From JBMOLL01 sp049325415 (GTDB lineage Bacteria > Bacteroidota > Bacteroidia > Bacteroidales > GCA-2748055): a DNA stretch of 50,205 nucleotides. The stretch covers positions 1 through 50,205 of the forward strand of contig JBMOLL010000098.1 in the NCBI GenBank assembly GCA_049325415.1, written 5' to 3'. A model generated the notes under the pieces. The model was not told the DNA's origin. It saw only the letters and a program-made list of their open reading frames with translations, and did no database searches. Of the stretch, positions 24,843 to 34,185 are shown piece by piece. Position numbers and translations under genes: made by a program. Every line of letters begins with the position of its first letter. Position 1 is the first letter of the stretch.

Positions 24843-25643
24843 ATGAAATCAGCAGTCATATTTGATATTAAGCGCTTCGCAGTGCACGACGGACCAGGCA
24901 TCCGGACTACCATTTTTTTCAAGGGTTGCCCGCTGGCCTGCCAGTGGTGTCATAATCCCGAGAGCCAGTCGCCTGCCATTGAGCATTTTGCCACCACGAG
25001 AAAGATAGGGGAGAAGGTGCTTCCCTCCGTTTCCGGTTATGGCCGGGAGGCAAGCGTTACCGAACTGGTGGAAACCGCAAAAAGGGACCGTCACTTCTAT
25101 GAAAGCTCGGGTGGGGGGGTGACCATCTCGGGCGGAGAGCCCTTTATGCAGGCAGAGGCCCTGCTGGAAACAGGAAAAGCGTTGCATGACGAAGGATTTC
25201 ACCTGGCGGTGGATACCTGCGGTTATGCCCGGGCCGAGAAGATCAGGGCACTTATCCCTTATACCTCGCTTTTCCTCTACGATCTGAAAATCATGGATCC
25301 CGGGGCTCATCTGGATTATACCGGTCAGGACAACCGACTGATCCTGGATAACGCCAGGATGCTGGCCGGGGAAGGAGCAATCCTGCATATCCGTATTCCG
25401 GTGATTCCGGGCGTGAACGACAGCGATAGGGAAATAGAGTCGATGGACCGGTTTATCGGGGAACTAGGCACTGCCGTGGAGGCCGTACACCTCCTGCCTT
25501 ACCACCGGATCGCATCCCATAAATACCGGCAGATGGGATTGAAGGAACAACTGGCCGCGACCCCGGCCGCCGGAGAAAGTGAACTGCAAAAATTTGAAAA
25601 AATCCTCCTCCGCGAAGGACGGACCGTGAAACGCGGGGGATAA
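24843..25643 (+). CDS. Glycyl radical enzyme activase (radical SAM)
   Basis: Uses S-adenosylmethionine and a [4Fe-4S] cluster to put a radical on the glycine of its partner enzyme encoded 12 bp downstream. The cluster motif CPLACQWC gives C29, C33 and C36 (CX3CX2C). GGGVTISGGEPFMQAE holds the SAM-binding GGE motif, and VDTCGY and HIRIPVIPGVND follow as in PflA-type activases. At 266 aa it lacks the cysteine-rich ferredoxin-like insert that many activases of non-PFL glycyl radical enzymes carry between the CX3CX2C motif and the GGE block; that stretch (about 40-86) contains no cysteine. A structured leader precedes the ATG. Confidence 0.92.
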   Translation: MKSAVIFDIKRFAVHDGPGIRTTIFFKGCPLACQWCHNPESQSPAIEHFATTRKIGEKVLPSVSGYGREASVTELVETAKRDRHFYESSGGGVTISGGEPFMQAEALLETGKALHDEGFHLAVDTCGYARAEKIRALIPYTSLFLYDLKIMDPGAHLDYTGQDNRLILDNARMLAGEGAILHIRIPVIPGVNDSDREIESMDRFIGELGTAVEAVHLLPYHRIASHKYRQMGLKEQLAATPAAGESELQKFEKILLREGRTVKRGG

Positions 25644-25655
25644 ATACGAAAAGAC

Positions 25656-28022
25656 ATGATGACCGAAAGAATCAAACGACTGCGCAATGAGAGCCTTCGT
25701 GCCATGAACCGCCTGTCATCCGAAAGGGCGATTCTGCTGACGAATTTTTATAAGTCCGTGACCGGGGAGAACATACCCCTGCCCATTCTCAGGGCCATGG
25801 CCTTTGATCATATCCTGAGTCACAAGATCATTACCATTAACGAGGGCGAATTGATCGTGGGCGAACGCGGACCTGCTCCCAAAGCCACTCCCACCTATCC
25901 GGAGGTATCCCTGCATTCGCTGAAGGACCTGGAGGTACTTGACCAGCGTAAAAAGGTTTCCTTTAAAGTCGATGAAGCTACAAGGGAAGATTACCGGCAG
26001 GAGATCATCCCTTACTGGCAGGGCAAAACCAACCGCGACAGGGTTTTTGAACGCATGGAGCCGGAGTGGGTGAGTGCCTATGAATCGGGCGTATTCACCG
26101 AGTTTCAGGAACAGCGCTCCCCCGGGCATACAGTGCTGGGGGAGAAGATCTATTCGACCGGTCTGCTTTCCTTCATTGAAGAAATCTATGCCTCGATCCG
26201 GAAATTTGAACAGAATCCGACAGACGACAGCGCGGAAAGGATCAATGAGCTGAAAGGAATGGAAATTGCTGCCAGGGCACTGATCCGTTTTGCCGGCCGC
26301 TATGCCGACACACTGGAGATCATGGCCGGGGTGGAAAAAGATCCGGTGAGAAAGGCCGAGCTGGAAAACATGGTGGAAGTATGCCGTCATGTGCCGGCTC
26401 ATGCCCCGCGCAATCTTCATGAAGCGCTCCAGTATTACTGGTTTGTACACCTGGGGGTGATCACGGAGGTAAATCCATGGGATTCCTTCAATCCCGGGCG
26501 GCTCGATCAGCACCTTCTTCCCTTCTGGCGGCGCGATCTTGAAAACGGTACCCACACAAAGGAAAGTGCGGTTGAGTTGCTGCAGGCTTTCTGGGTGAAG
26601 TTCAATAACCATCCCTCACCACCCAAAATGGGCGTTACGGCAGAGGAAAGTTCCACCTATACCGATTTCTGCCTGATCAACCTGGGCGGGGTGAAGCCCG
26701 ATGGCAGTGATGCCGTGAACGAACTGACCTATGTTCTTCTCGACGTGATCGAGGAAATGCGGCTCCTGCAACCCTCCTCCATGGTGCAGGTAAGCCGTAA
26801 AAACCCGGATGCCTTTATCGACCGCACCCTGAAGATCGTGAAGACCGGTTTCGGCCAGCCCTCCATCTTCAATACCGATACCATTGTAAAAGAACTGACC
26901 CGTCAGGGCAAAGCCGCCGAAGATGCCCGCAGGGGAGGGGCCTCCGGTTGTGTTGAAAGCGGGGCCTTCGGTACGGAAGCCTATATCCTGACCGGTTATT
27001 TTAACCTGGTTAAAGTACTGGAGATCACCCTGCACAATGGCATAGATCCGATGAAGGGGAAACAGGTCGGACTGCAAACCGGAGATCCCCGGTCTTTCGC
27101 CAGTTTTGAGGAGCTGTTTGAAGCGTACCGCAAGCAGCTCAGGTATTTCCTGGATATCAAGATCGAAGGTAACGACCGCATCGAACAGATCTTTGCAGAG
27201 CATCTTCCGGTTCCCTTCCTTTCCCTGTTTATCGATGACTGTATTGCCAGCGGCATGGACTATCATAACGGCGGTGCCCGGTATAACACCAAGTATGTTC
27301 AGGGGGTCGGGCTGGGTTCGGTGACCGATATGCTCACTGCCATCCGCTATCATGTTTACGATCATAAAACACTCGGGATGGACGACATGATCGGCGCCAT
27401 CGACCGTAATTTTGAAGGCGACGACGAGCTACGTGCCACCCTTGTATACGACACTCCGAAGTACGGAAACGATGACGATTACGCCGACGACCAGGCCGTG
27501 AGGGTCTTTGAATCGTTTTTCAGTATGGTCGACGACCGTAAATCGCCAAGGGGTACCACCTACCGCATCAACATGCTGCCCACCACCTCGCACATCTATT
27601 TCGGCAAGGTGACCGGAGCCATGCCCGACGGAAGGCTGGCGAAGGAACCGTTATCGGAGGGGATCAGTCCCTTCCAGGGTGCCGACCGGAAAGGGCCCAC
27701 CGCCGTGCTGAACTCTGCCGCACGAATAGATCATGTTAGGACCGGCGGGACCCTGCTGAACCAGAAATTCACACCGGCCTTTTTCGAAGGTGAGGATGGG
27801 ATCCCGACACTCCGTAACCTGATCCGTGGATATTTCAGCAAAGATACCCACCATATCCAGTTTAACGTTGTGACTGCCGCCACACTCCGTGAGGCACAGA
27901 AGCATCCTGAAAAATACCAGGACCTGATTGTCCGTGTTGCCGGGTACAGCGATTATTTCAAGGACCTCGGCCCGGAACTGCAGGATGAGATCATCCGCAG
28001 GACCGAGCATGAAAGTTGCTGA
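25656..28022 (+). CDS. hypD: Glycyl radical enzyme, trans-4-hydroxy-L-proline dehydratase type
   Basis: A 788-aa glycyl radical enzyme. The radical site is G763 in VRVAGYSDYF, and the catalytic thiyl cysteine is C432 in GASGCVESGAFG with E434 two residues on. From memory, the active-site residues of Clostridioides difficile HypD are H160, D278, S334, F340, C434, E436, Y450, T645 and G765. In this protein all nine are found at H158, D276, S332, F338, C432, E434, Y448, T643 and G763, a constant shift of two. This strongly favours dehydration of trans-4-hydroxy-L-proline to 1-pyrroline-5-carboxylate. No pyrroline-5-carboxylate reductase gene is beside it, so the next step must be encoded elsewhere. 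It is co-transcribed with the activase and ends at a strong terminator. The enzyme needs anoxic conditions. Confidence 0.87.
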   Translation: MMTERIKRLRNESLRAMNRLSSERAILLTNFYKSVTGENIPLPILRAMAFDHILSHKIITINEGELIVGERGPAPKATPTYPEVSLHSLKDLEVLDQRKKVSFKVDEATREDYRQEIIPYWQGKTNRDRVFERMEPEWVSAYESGVFTEFQEQRSPGHTVLGEKIYSTGLLSFIEEIYASIRKFEQNPTDDSAERINELKGMEIAARALIRFAGRYADTLEIMAGVEKDPVRKAELENMVEVCRHVPAHAPRNLHEALQYYWFVHLGVITEVNPWDSFNPGRLDQHLLPFWRRDLENGTHTKESAVELLQAFWVKFNNHPSPPKMGVTAEESSTYTDFCLINLGGVKPDGSDAVNELTYVLLDVIEEMRLLQPSSMVQVSRKNPDAFIDRTLKIVKTGFGQPSIFNTDTIVKELTRQGKAAEDARRGGASGCVESGAFGTEAYILTGYFNLVKVLEITLHNGIDPMKGKQVGLQTGDPRSFASFEELFEAYRKQLRYFLDIKIEGNDRIEQIFAEHLPVPFLSLFIDDCIASGMDYHNGGARYNTKYVQGVGLGSVTDMLTAIRYHVYDHKTLGMDDMIGAIDRNFEGDDELRATLVYDTPKYGNDDDYADDQAVRVFESFFSMVDDRKSPRGTTYRINMLPTTSHIYFGKVTGAMPDGRLAKEPLSEGISPFQGADRKGPTAVLNSAARIDHVRTGGTLLNQKFTPAFFEGEDGIPTLRNLIRGYFSKDTHHIQFNVVTAATLREAQKHPEKYQDLIVRVAGYSDYFKDLGPELQDEIIRRTEHESC

Positions 28023-28033
28023 TATCCAAAGCA

Positions 28034-28072
28034 AACAGGGGCGTCTCCGGTGGAGCGCCCCTGTTGTTTTTT
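28034..28072 (+). terminator. Strong terminator after the glycyl radical operon
   Basis: Arms AACAGGGGCG (28034-28043) and CGCCCCTGTT (28056-28065) extend inward by CTCC/GGAG and are followed by GTTTTTTATT. It lies between two convergent genes and may also act on the - strand, where TTTGCTTT follows. Confidence 0.93.
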
Positions 28073-28084
28073 ATTCTGCCGGAC

Positions 28085-30373
28085 TTATTCCATTTCAAAG
28101 ACCAGTTCCCCTCCTTTCATAAGCTCCTGGTGGGAGATCAGGGTCCCGTTCAGGATTTTTCCGTTAAGAATTACCCTCTTAACATGGACATGACCGGTAT
28201 CCTGGTTTTCTGCCCTGATTGTAAGTGTTTGTCCGTTTTCAAGATGGATCACGGCTTTCTTCACCAGCGGGCTTCCAAGTTCGTAATCAGGTGAGCCGGG
28301 CAGTACCGGATAGAATCCCAGGCTGCTGAAAATGTACCAGGCACTCATCTGGCCGGCATCATCATTGCCACACAGGCCGTTTACCTCTGGAAGGTACATC
28401 CTGTTCATGATCATTCTTACCTTTTCCTGGGTCTTTTCAGGATGGCCTGCCCGGTTATAGAGGTAAGCAATGTGATGGCCGGGCTCATTGCCGTGAACAT
28501 AATTCCCGATGATCCCGTCACGGGTGATATCTTCGGTTTTTTCAAAGTACCTGTCTTCGATCTCCATCGTGAAGAGGGAATCGAGGTGGGCAGTGAACCT
28601 TTCAGGACCACCCATCAGTCCGATCAGCCGCTCCACATCCTGGGGAACATACAGTCCGTAATTCCATGCATTGCCCTCAATAAAGCCCTGTCCTTCCGTA
28701 TCCAGCGGGTCAAATTCCTGCCTGAAGCTACCGTCGGCCAGCCTCGGACGCATGAATCCGGAGGCAGGATCAAAGACATTCATGTACCAGCCGGAACGTT
28801 CCAGATAACTGTTTTCAACGGATGTGTCACCTGTCATCCGGGCAATCTGTGCGATGCACCAATCGTCATAGGCATATTCGAGTGTCTTGGAAACGGATGA
28901 GTGGCTGCGGTCATCCGGAACATAATGATAATCGAGGTAATCCCCCAGCCCGTCGAAATACCTCACATTCGAGGTGCTGACAGCTGCTTCCAGGGCATGT
29001 GCCCGGTCAAAATCCCCCGTACCCTTTACCATAGCATCGGCAAGAACCGAGACGGCATGATAGCCGATCATGCACCAGTTCTCATTGGCATAGTGGCTCC
29101 AGACCGGCAGCATATGATGAACGCTCTGGTCGTAATGGGCGAGCATGGACCTGATCATGTCGTTGTTCCTTGAAGGCCGGATGAGGTTGAAAAGAGGATG
29201 CAGGGCACGATAGGTATCCCAGAGTGAGAAGACCGTGTAATTGGTAAAGCCGTCGGAATTATGAACATTCTGGTCAAGGCCCGTGTATTGCCCGTCCACA
29301 TCTTCATAGATTACCGGAGAAAGACAGGCATGGTACATGGCCGTATAAAAAGAGACCATGTCCCCCCCGGTGAGTGTCTCCACCTCTATTCTTGCCAGTT
29401 CACTGTTCCACCTGTCTTTGATTTCCTCCCGGGTGCGGTCGAAATCCCAGTGGGGGATCTCAGCTGACATGTTTTTAAGGGCCCCTTCCGTACTGACCGG
29501 AGAAAGGGCTACTTTAACCTCCAGTTCCTCCCTGGAAGCCATATCGAAATTGAAGTAGGCACGAATATCCCTGCCGGCCATCTCCGGGAAATCATGGTAC
29601 TGGTCGAACCTCCGGTAGAATCCGGCGTATGCCGGTTTATCATAGCGCTGATAGCCATAGCTTATAAATGGTTTTGAGAACTTTATGGCGAAGAAGACCC
29701 TCCGGGTTCTTGCCCAGCCGCTGGTTTGCCGGTAACCGGTAATAAGGGAATCGTTCTCGACACGGATAAAGGTCCATACGTTTTTCTGATCATACTGGTA
29801 GACATTATAAATCATATCAAGAAGCACGTGTGCCTCACCGGCATCGTCAAAGGTGTAACGGTGAAAACCTGTTCTCTCACTGGCTGTCAGTTCTGCCGTA
29901 ATGTTGTAACTGTCAAGCCTTACTTTGTAATAGCCAGGGCTGGCTGTTTCTCTTTCATGAGAAAATGACGAGCCAGATCCTTTATTTCCTTTTCCATCGG
30001 GCAGTGGTTCCAGGTTGAGCTTGCCGGTAGTCGGCAGCATAAGCAGGTCGCCGAGATCAGAGTGTCCGGTTCCGCTGAAGCTGGTATGGGCAAACCCGAT
30101 GATCATGCTGTCGCGGTACTGGTAACCGGCACAGTATTCATAGGCTTCAGGATTGTAGCGGCCGCCTGAATCGTACAACTGGACGAAGTTGGTCTGCGGA
30201 CTCACCTGTACCATGCCGAAAGGAGCCGTCGCCCCCGGATAGACATGACCCATTTTGCTGGTGCCGATCAGGGGATTGACATACTTTGTAAAATCAGTTT
30301 TTATGACGTCTTTTTCCCGGGAACAGGTAACCATTAACAGGAAAGCGAACAGGATAAGGATCAGGTGTTTCAT
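28085..30373 (-). CDS. GH92 alpha-mannosidase lipoprotein
   Basis: Exo-alpha-mannosidase of glycoside hydrolase family 92, which releases mannose from N-glycans or yeast-type mannans using Ca2+. ATG 30373 was preferred over 30400 because it opens a lipoprotein signal (MKHLILILFAFLLMVTC), making a 762-aa protein. Family blocks are seen in order: YVNPLIGTSKMGHVYPGATAPFGMVQVSPQ at the N-terminus, GYQYRDSMIIGFAHTSFSGTGHSDLGD, VHGNEPGHHIAYLYNRAG, and near the end GLCGNDDAGQMSAWYIFSSLGFYPVLPG. No SusC/SusD pair is adjacent, so it is not in a visible polysaccharide utilisation locus. Cell-surface or periplasmic lipoprotein. Confidence 0.95.
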   Translation of the reverse strand: MKHLILILFAFLLMVTCSREKDVIKTDFTKYVNPLIGTSKMGHVYPGATAPFGMVQVSPQTNFVQLYDSGGRYNPEAYEYCAGYQYRDSMIIGFAHTSFSGTGHSDLGDLLMLPTTGKLNLEPLPDGKGNKGSGSSFSHERETASPGYYKVRLDSYNITAELTASERTGFHRYTFDDAGEAHVLLDMIYNVYQYDQKNVWTFIRVENDSLITGYRQTSGWARTRRVFFAIKFSKPFISYGYQRYDKPAYAGFYRRFDQYHDFPEMAGRDIRAYFNFDMASREELEVKVALSPVSTEGALKNMSAEIPHWDFDRTREEIKDRWNSELARIEVETLTGGDMVSFYTAMYHACLSPVIYEDVDGQYTGLDQNVHNSDGFTNYTVFSLWDTYRALHPLFNLIRPSRNNDMIRSMLAHYDQSVHHMLPVWSHYANENWCMIGYHAVSVLADAMVKGTGDFDRAHALEAAVSTSNVRYFDGLGDYLDYHYVPDDRSHSSVSKTLEYAYDDWCIAQIARMTGDTSVENSYLERSGWYMNVFDPASGFMRPRLADGSFRQEFDPLDTEGQGFIEGNAWNYGLYVPQDVERLIGLMGGPERFTAHLDSLFTMEIEDRYFEKTEDITRDGIIGNYVHGNEPGHHIAYLYNRAGHPEKTQEKVRMIMNRMYLPEVNGLCGNDDAGQMSAWYIFSSLGFYPVLPGSPDYELGSPLVKKAVIHLENGQTLTIRAENQDTGHVHVKRVILNGKILNGTLISHQELMKGGELVFEME

Positions 30374-30474
30374 AGTCTTTAAATTACCATTCCCGGCCAT
30401 TAAATAAAAGGTCCCTAAATATAAGGAAATACAACTGAGATAATGCCGGCAGGTAAATTATGCCTGATAATCCT

Positions 30475-30510
30475 GGAAAAAACTAAACAGTAAAAAAAAC
30501 GTTACTGTTT
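30475..30510 (-). terminator. Terminator after the TPR gene
   Basis: On the - strand, arms AAACAGTAA and TTACTGTTT (30502-30510 and 30485-30493) enclose an 8-base T-rich loop and are followed by AGTTTTTTCC. It lies just after the TPR gene stop. Confidence 0.7.
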
Positions 30511-30516
30511 TTCGCT

Positions 30517-31356
30517 TCAGTTGCCAAGGTATTTATTGCACTCATCAATAAGATGGAATACGTAATCTGAATTCTCACCGAGTTTTACTGCTTTCTGGAG
30601 ATTTTTCAATGCTTTCTTCCGATCGCCGGTAGCAATCTGGATCTCAGCTTTTGTAATCAGGGCATTTCCATAGGCCGGCCCCAGTTTGATAGCCATATCA
30701 ACATCACTCATAGCTTTGCTATATTCTTTCATTTTCAGGTAAACATCGGCCCTGTTGTTATACAATATTGGTTCTCCCGGAGTATCGTTTATAAGTTTAT
30801 TATAGGTGGAGAGTGCCAGGTCATATTCTCTTCTTCTTACCCGGATATTTGTCAGATTCGTCAGGGCTCTGAAATCGTTCGGGTCGGATTCAAGTACTGC
30901 TTTCAGGTCATTTTCCGCACTCAGCGTATCGCCCATTTCCTCTTTCAGAACGGACCGGTTTATCAGGATGCTGTTATCTTTCGGAGCCAGTGTGTGGGCA
31001 AGGTTGAAATCCTCCAGGGCCCCTTCCGGATCGTTCATCTGCCTTCTCAGTGTCGCCCTGTTGGATAATACGTCCGGTGAGTTTTTTAATTCAATAGCCT
31101 TATTATAGGATGCCAGCGCTTCTTCTTTCTTGTCCAATCTTCTCTGTGCTGTTCCGAGATTTGAATATAGGAGGTACAGGTTTCCGAAGTCTTCCCCCAC
31201 CAAATCAATGCAGGCTTTCAGATTTTCTTCAGCACAACGGTAATCTTTTTTGCTGAAACATTCAGAGATCTTCTGTTGATATTCGTCGTAGGTCTGAGTC
31301 AGTGATACAGCTGATATGCATATCAATGCGAAGGAAAGAAGGAGGTGTTTTTTCAT
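30517..31356 (-). CDS. Secreted TPR-repeat protein
   Basis: A 279-aa protein with a signal peptide (MKKHLLLSFALICISAVSLTQ) and five to six tetratricopeptide repeats (about 30-265). Examples are GTAQRRLDKKEEALASYNKAIEL, EGALEDFNLAHTLAPKDN and YSKAMSDVDMAIKLGPAYGNAL. It presumably works in the periplasm as a protein-protein scaffold. It lies downstream of the outer-membrane-like pseudogene and the membrane-tethered LuxR gene on the same strand, separated by 142 bp, so co-regulation is possible but not shown. No catalytic domain is present. Confidence 0.8.
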   Translation of the reverse strand: MKKHLLLSFALICISAVSLTQTYDEYQQKISECFSKKDYRCAEENLKACIDLVGEDFGNLYLLYSNLGTAQRRLDKKEEALASYNKAIELKNSPDVLSNRATLRRQMNDPEGALEDFNLAHTLAPKDNSILINRSVLKEEMGDTLSAENDLKAVLESDPNDFRALTNLTNIRVRRREYDLALSTYNKLINDTPGEPILYNNRADVYLKMKEYSKAMSDVDMAIKLGPAYGNALITKAEIQIATGDRKKALKNLQKAVKLGENSDYVFHLIDECNKYLGN

Positions 31357-31498
31357 GGCTACAGAAATTGTTTATTACAAGATAAAAAAAAAGTACCTGA
31401 TTGTAAAATGTGAGACAGAGAAATTCAGATTCAAAAAATCTGTTTCAAAATCTGCGTTCAGGAAGTGATTTTCTGAATTACATGAACATTGGAAGAAA

Positions 31499-32244
31499 TC
31501 AGAATTTATACCCGAATTTCATACCGATCGGAAAGGTTGGCATCCAGGTTTGTCCTTCCTGGTGCGAATGGCTTAAAACCGGATCATATAATTCATCTTC
31601 AGGATAATCGCGGTCATAATGTACGGAATTCCTGAATGCCAGGCCAATACCGGTATAAAACTCTATATTCAGATGTGGTGTCAGGTTGATGATGGCACCG
31701 TATTTAATGTTCAGACCGATCCTTATTTTCTCTATTTCAAAAAAATCTTCGTAGGTGTACACATAATCACCGGAAAGTTCTTCAAGACCATCGAATCAGG
31801 GTCTGATACAACGAAAAAGTCATACACGCTGGAACTGGATGAAAGAAAGGTCAGCTCGGCAGAGATGTAGGCCTGATTGGTCGGTACCCTGTCGATATGC
31901 AGGTAACGTTTGAGTTCTCCCCTGATTTTATATCCCGAAAATGTGGAATAGTAGTCCGGTGGATTTCCCAGGATATCAACCATCAGGTATCCCCAGAAAC
32001 TCCTTTTTGTGACCAGACCGGCTTCAAGCTGCAGTCCGTAATCCCGGTTCAGCGATCTCTCATAACCCACTTGAATGGAAGGTGTAATTGCATCAAAGAA
32101 ATGCAGGGGAGCAACATAGATCCTGTTTTTCAGGATTTCTTTGTGATACGCTGAAGCACTGTCCTGGGAAAATGCGGGTGTCAACACGCCATACAAAAGC
32201 ATGATGCTGAACATGATGCGTAACCTGAAGGATGAACAGGACAT
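31499..32244 (-). pseudogene. Outer-membrane-protein-like gene with a frameshift
   Basis: Two overlapping frames read as one protein of about 248 aa. The first (from 32244) has a signal peptide (IMFSIMLLYGVLTPAFSQ) and beta-strand-rich sequence such as SIQVGYERSLNRDYGLQLEAGL. It continues in the second frame from about 31800 as FDGLEELSGDYVYTYEDFFE, and then IRIGLNIKYGAIINLTPHLNIEFYTGIGLAFR to a terminal KFGYKF, typical of small outer-membrane barrels. The switch falls in 31772-31800; one missing base there would explain it. It may be a true pseudogene, a sequencing error or, less likely, programmed frameshifting. It lies 187 bp downstream of the LuxR gene. Confidence 0.75.
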
Positions 32245-32431
32245 CGGTACAGGAATAACTACTTTACGACCAGTTGTAAAAAAGATGATCCAATTTACTT
32301 AAGCGGGAAATAAAATCCAAATTCAACCGGGCCTGTTTTCCGGTCGGTATGCCTTTCCCTGTCTTTCTTAATTACGGACGCCGCCGATCTGCATACAGAA
32401 GCAGGAAGATGCTGAAAATCAGGTATCCGGA

Positions 32432-33415
32432 TTATTTCATATGCAGCACTTCCTTCCTGGATTTGATATTCAGCTTGTTAAAGATGCTGCTCACGTGCGA
32501 CTTGACCGTGCTCAGTTCGATATGACATTCATCGCATATTTCCTGGTTCGTGGCTCCCTGCTGCAGGAGCTGGTAGATCTTTCTTTCCTGGACACTCAGA
32601 CTGTTCAGTTTTCTCTTTTTATTACGCCTTATCAGCACTTCCGCTACCGGTACCGAAACAAGGACGATAGAAGCCAGGAATATGTATTCCCATTTTCTTA
32701 TTTTCACCGGTAATTGCTTTTTAAAGGCGGAGAAATACGGCGAACTGCTCATTTCCCATTTCTTCAGAAAGGCTTTATAATAGGCTTTGTTTTCATCATA
32801 ATGGGCAACGTAATCGCTTTTATAAATGGCATAGAGGGCAATCAGAAGGTTGCTGCTCGAGTCGGCAAGCGAACGGAGCCGTTCATTGACGACCTCCTCC
32901 ACAAATTCCTTTTCCAGTATGGTCTTTTCGTAATCAATCAGCTCGGGGTAGCCAGCCAGTTCGTTGATCCGGTTAAAAACCGCCGTTGCAGGTGATCCCG
33001 TAATACTGACCCCGGAAAAGATCCCACCGGTACTCAGGTTGCGAATAGAGATCACGGAATTTTTATTGGCGATAAAGAAAAAATGGTTTTGCTCTTTGCC
33101 CCCGATCATCAGCGTGGTCCGTGGATTTCCGCGGCGAACCATATGGATCCGAAGCAAAGTCTCTTCGGACGGGAGGAATCCGGTATCGAAGTAAAATGAT
33201 CCCAGGCTGTCCAGGGGGCTCTCGGCGACGATCATTTTATCGGACATCTTGTACATATCATCGAAGCCCGTGATCACCGACAGGTAAACCACCGGGCTCC
33301 AGGTGCTGTCTGTTTTGAGTGTCCCGGCCACTATCCCGCTGATTTCCCGGTTTGCTTTCAGGCCGGAAGCAAGTGAAAGGAGGAGGCAAAGAGTCAGGAA
33401 CCTGGGTTTATTCAT
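32432..33415 (-). CDS. Membrane-tethered LuxR-family regulator
   Basis: A 327-aa one-component regulator. It has a signal-peptide-like N-terminus (1-21), then a periplasmic domain of about 220 residues. Its start (SGIVAGTLKTDS, then SPLDSLGSFYFDTGFLPSEETLLRI) resembles the DUF4369-type domain found before exported redoxins in Bacteroidota. One membrane segment follows (about 243-262), then a basic RRNKKRK stop-transfer and a C-terminal LuxR/GerE helix-turn-helix (269-327, with LSVQERKIYQLLQQGATNQEI and TVKSHVSSIFNKLNI). A sensing domain outside and a DNA-binding domain inside the membrane suggest direct transmembrane signalling. It is 14 bp behind the acidic secreted protein gene, so the two are an operon. 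Confidence 0.82.
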   Translation of the reverse strand: MNKPRFLTLCLLLSLASGLKANREISGIVAGTLKTDSTWSPVVYLSVITGFDDMYKMSDKMIVAESPLDSLGSFYFDTGFLPSEETLLRIHMVRRGNPRTTLMIGGKEQNHFFFIANKNSVISIRNLSTGGIFSGVSITGSPATAVFNRINELAGYPELIDYEKTILEKEFVEEVVNERLRSLADSSSNLLIALYAIYKSDYVAHYDENKAYYKAFLKKWEMSSSPYFSAFKKQLPVKIRKWEYIFLASIVLVSVPVAEVLIRRNKKRKLNSLSVQERKIYQLLQQGATNQEICDECHIELSTVKSHVSSIFNKLNIKSRKEVLHMK

Positions 33416-33429
33416 TTTTTCTCAGGTTT

Positions 33430-34116
33430 TCAGGGATGCTGGATCGAAGAAACAAAAACCTTTCCCACCGCCTTGTCTGAGTTAATAACGACTTTCCAAT
33501 TTCCAGTAGCCGGCGATTTTACGTTCTTGTTAATAATCCCGTTGGCAACTTCTCCACCGGGGGCATCACTGTTTTCAACGGAGAAGCCTCCCTGTTTCTT
33601 GCCTGCCGGATCAAGGATCTCAACTTTTACAATTCCTGAACTGACTTCGCCGTTGATGTCGATCATCATGGAAGGAGTCGTTTTTTCCACTATGATCAGT
33701 ACTTCCTTTTTACCTGAAGTCCCATCAAGTTTTACAGTGGTGGAAAATACGTCCATGTCGACATCGAACCTGAAATCCTGGAGAAAGTCGAAATTGAATT
33801 CCTCGGGAAAGTCAATGTGAAGATCCTGGGGAAAGTTTAGCTCGAAGTCCTTCATGAAATCCTCCGGGATCACGGGCTCAGGGATGTTTTCAAACTGGAT
33901 TCTTAAACGTTCCAGATTTTTTTCCAGGGAGTCGGTGTTGATTTCCAGGGTCTTGAATTGCTCCTGAAGAGCGTATTCCATGATCTTCATCTGTTCGTTA
34001 ATCTGCCGTAAATATTCTTCCGAAGGGAAGGATCCTGCGTAAATTGTGTCCTGGGCGTTTGCCAGGCACGGAAACAACATGCTTCCGATCAAAAATAAAA
34101 TTGCTTTTGTTTTCAT
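33430..34116 (-). CDS. Acidic secreted protein of unknown function
   Basis: A 228-aa protein with a clean signal peptide (MKTKAILFLIGSMLFPCLANAQ). It has a helical region (about 28-70, QINEQMKIMEYALQEQFKTL) that may form a coiled coil, then an acidic, F/D/E-rich stretch (about 78-118, with DFELNFPQDLHIDFPEEFNF). A C-terminal beta-rich domain follows (about 125-228, SGIVKVEILDPAGKKQGGFS and NWKVVINSDKAVGKVFVSS) that looks like a small Ig-like or pre-albumin fold. I do not recognise the family. It is the first gene of the unit with the membrane-tethered LuxR regulator, which makes it a candidate ligand, partner or anti-regulator, an inference from position only. Confidence 0.75.
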   Translation of the reverse strand: MKTKAILFLIGSMLFPCLANAQDTIYAGSFPSEEYLRQINEQMKIMEYALQEQFKTLEINTDSLEKNLERLRIQFENIPEPVIPEDFMKDFELNFPQDLHIDFPEEFNFDFLQDFRFDVDMDVFSTTVKLDGTSGKKEVLIIVEKTTPSMMIDINGEVSSGIVKVEILDPAGKKQGGFSVENSDAPGGEVANGIINKNVKSPATGNWKVVINSDKAVGKVFVSSIQHP

Positions 34117-34185
34117 GACGTTTTCATTTGTGATGATTTGCTAAGCAATATTATTTCAAGTATTCCGGTCTGTCATTTTTTTCAG

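Noticed and set aside
25656..28022. Pyruvate formate-lyase or choline TMA-lyase
   Set aside because: The single-cysteine GCVE motif excludes PFL (adjacent cysteines), and the active-site set and overall sequence fit HypD better than CutC.
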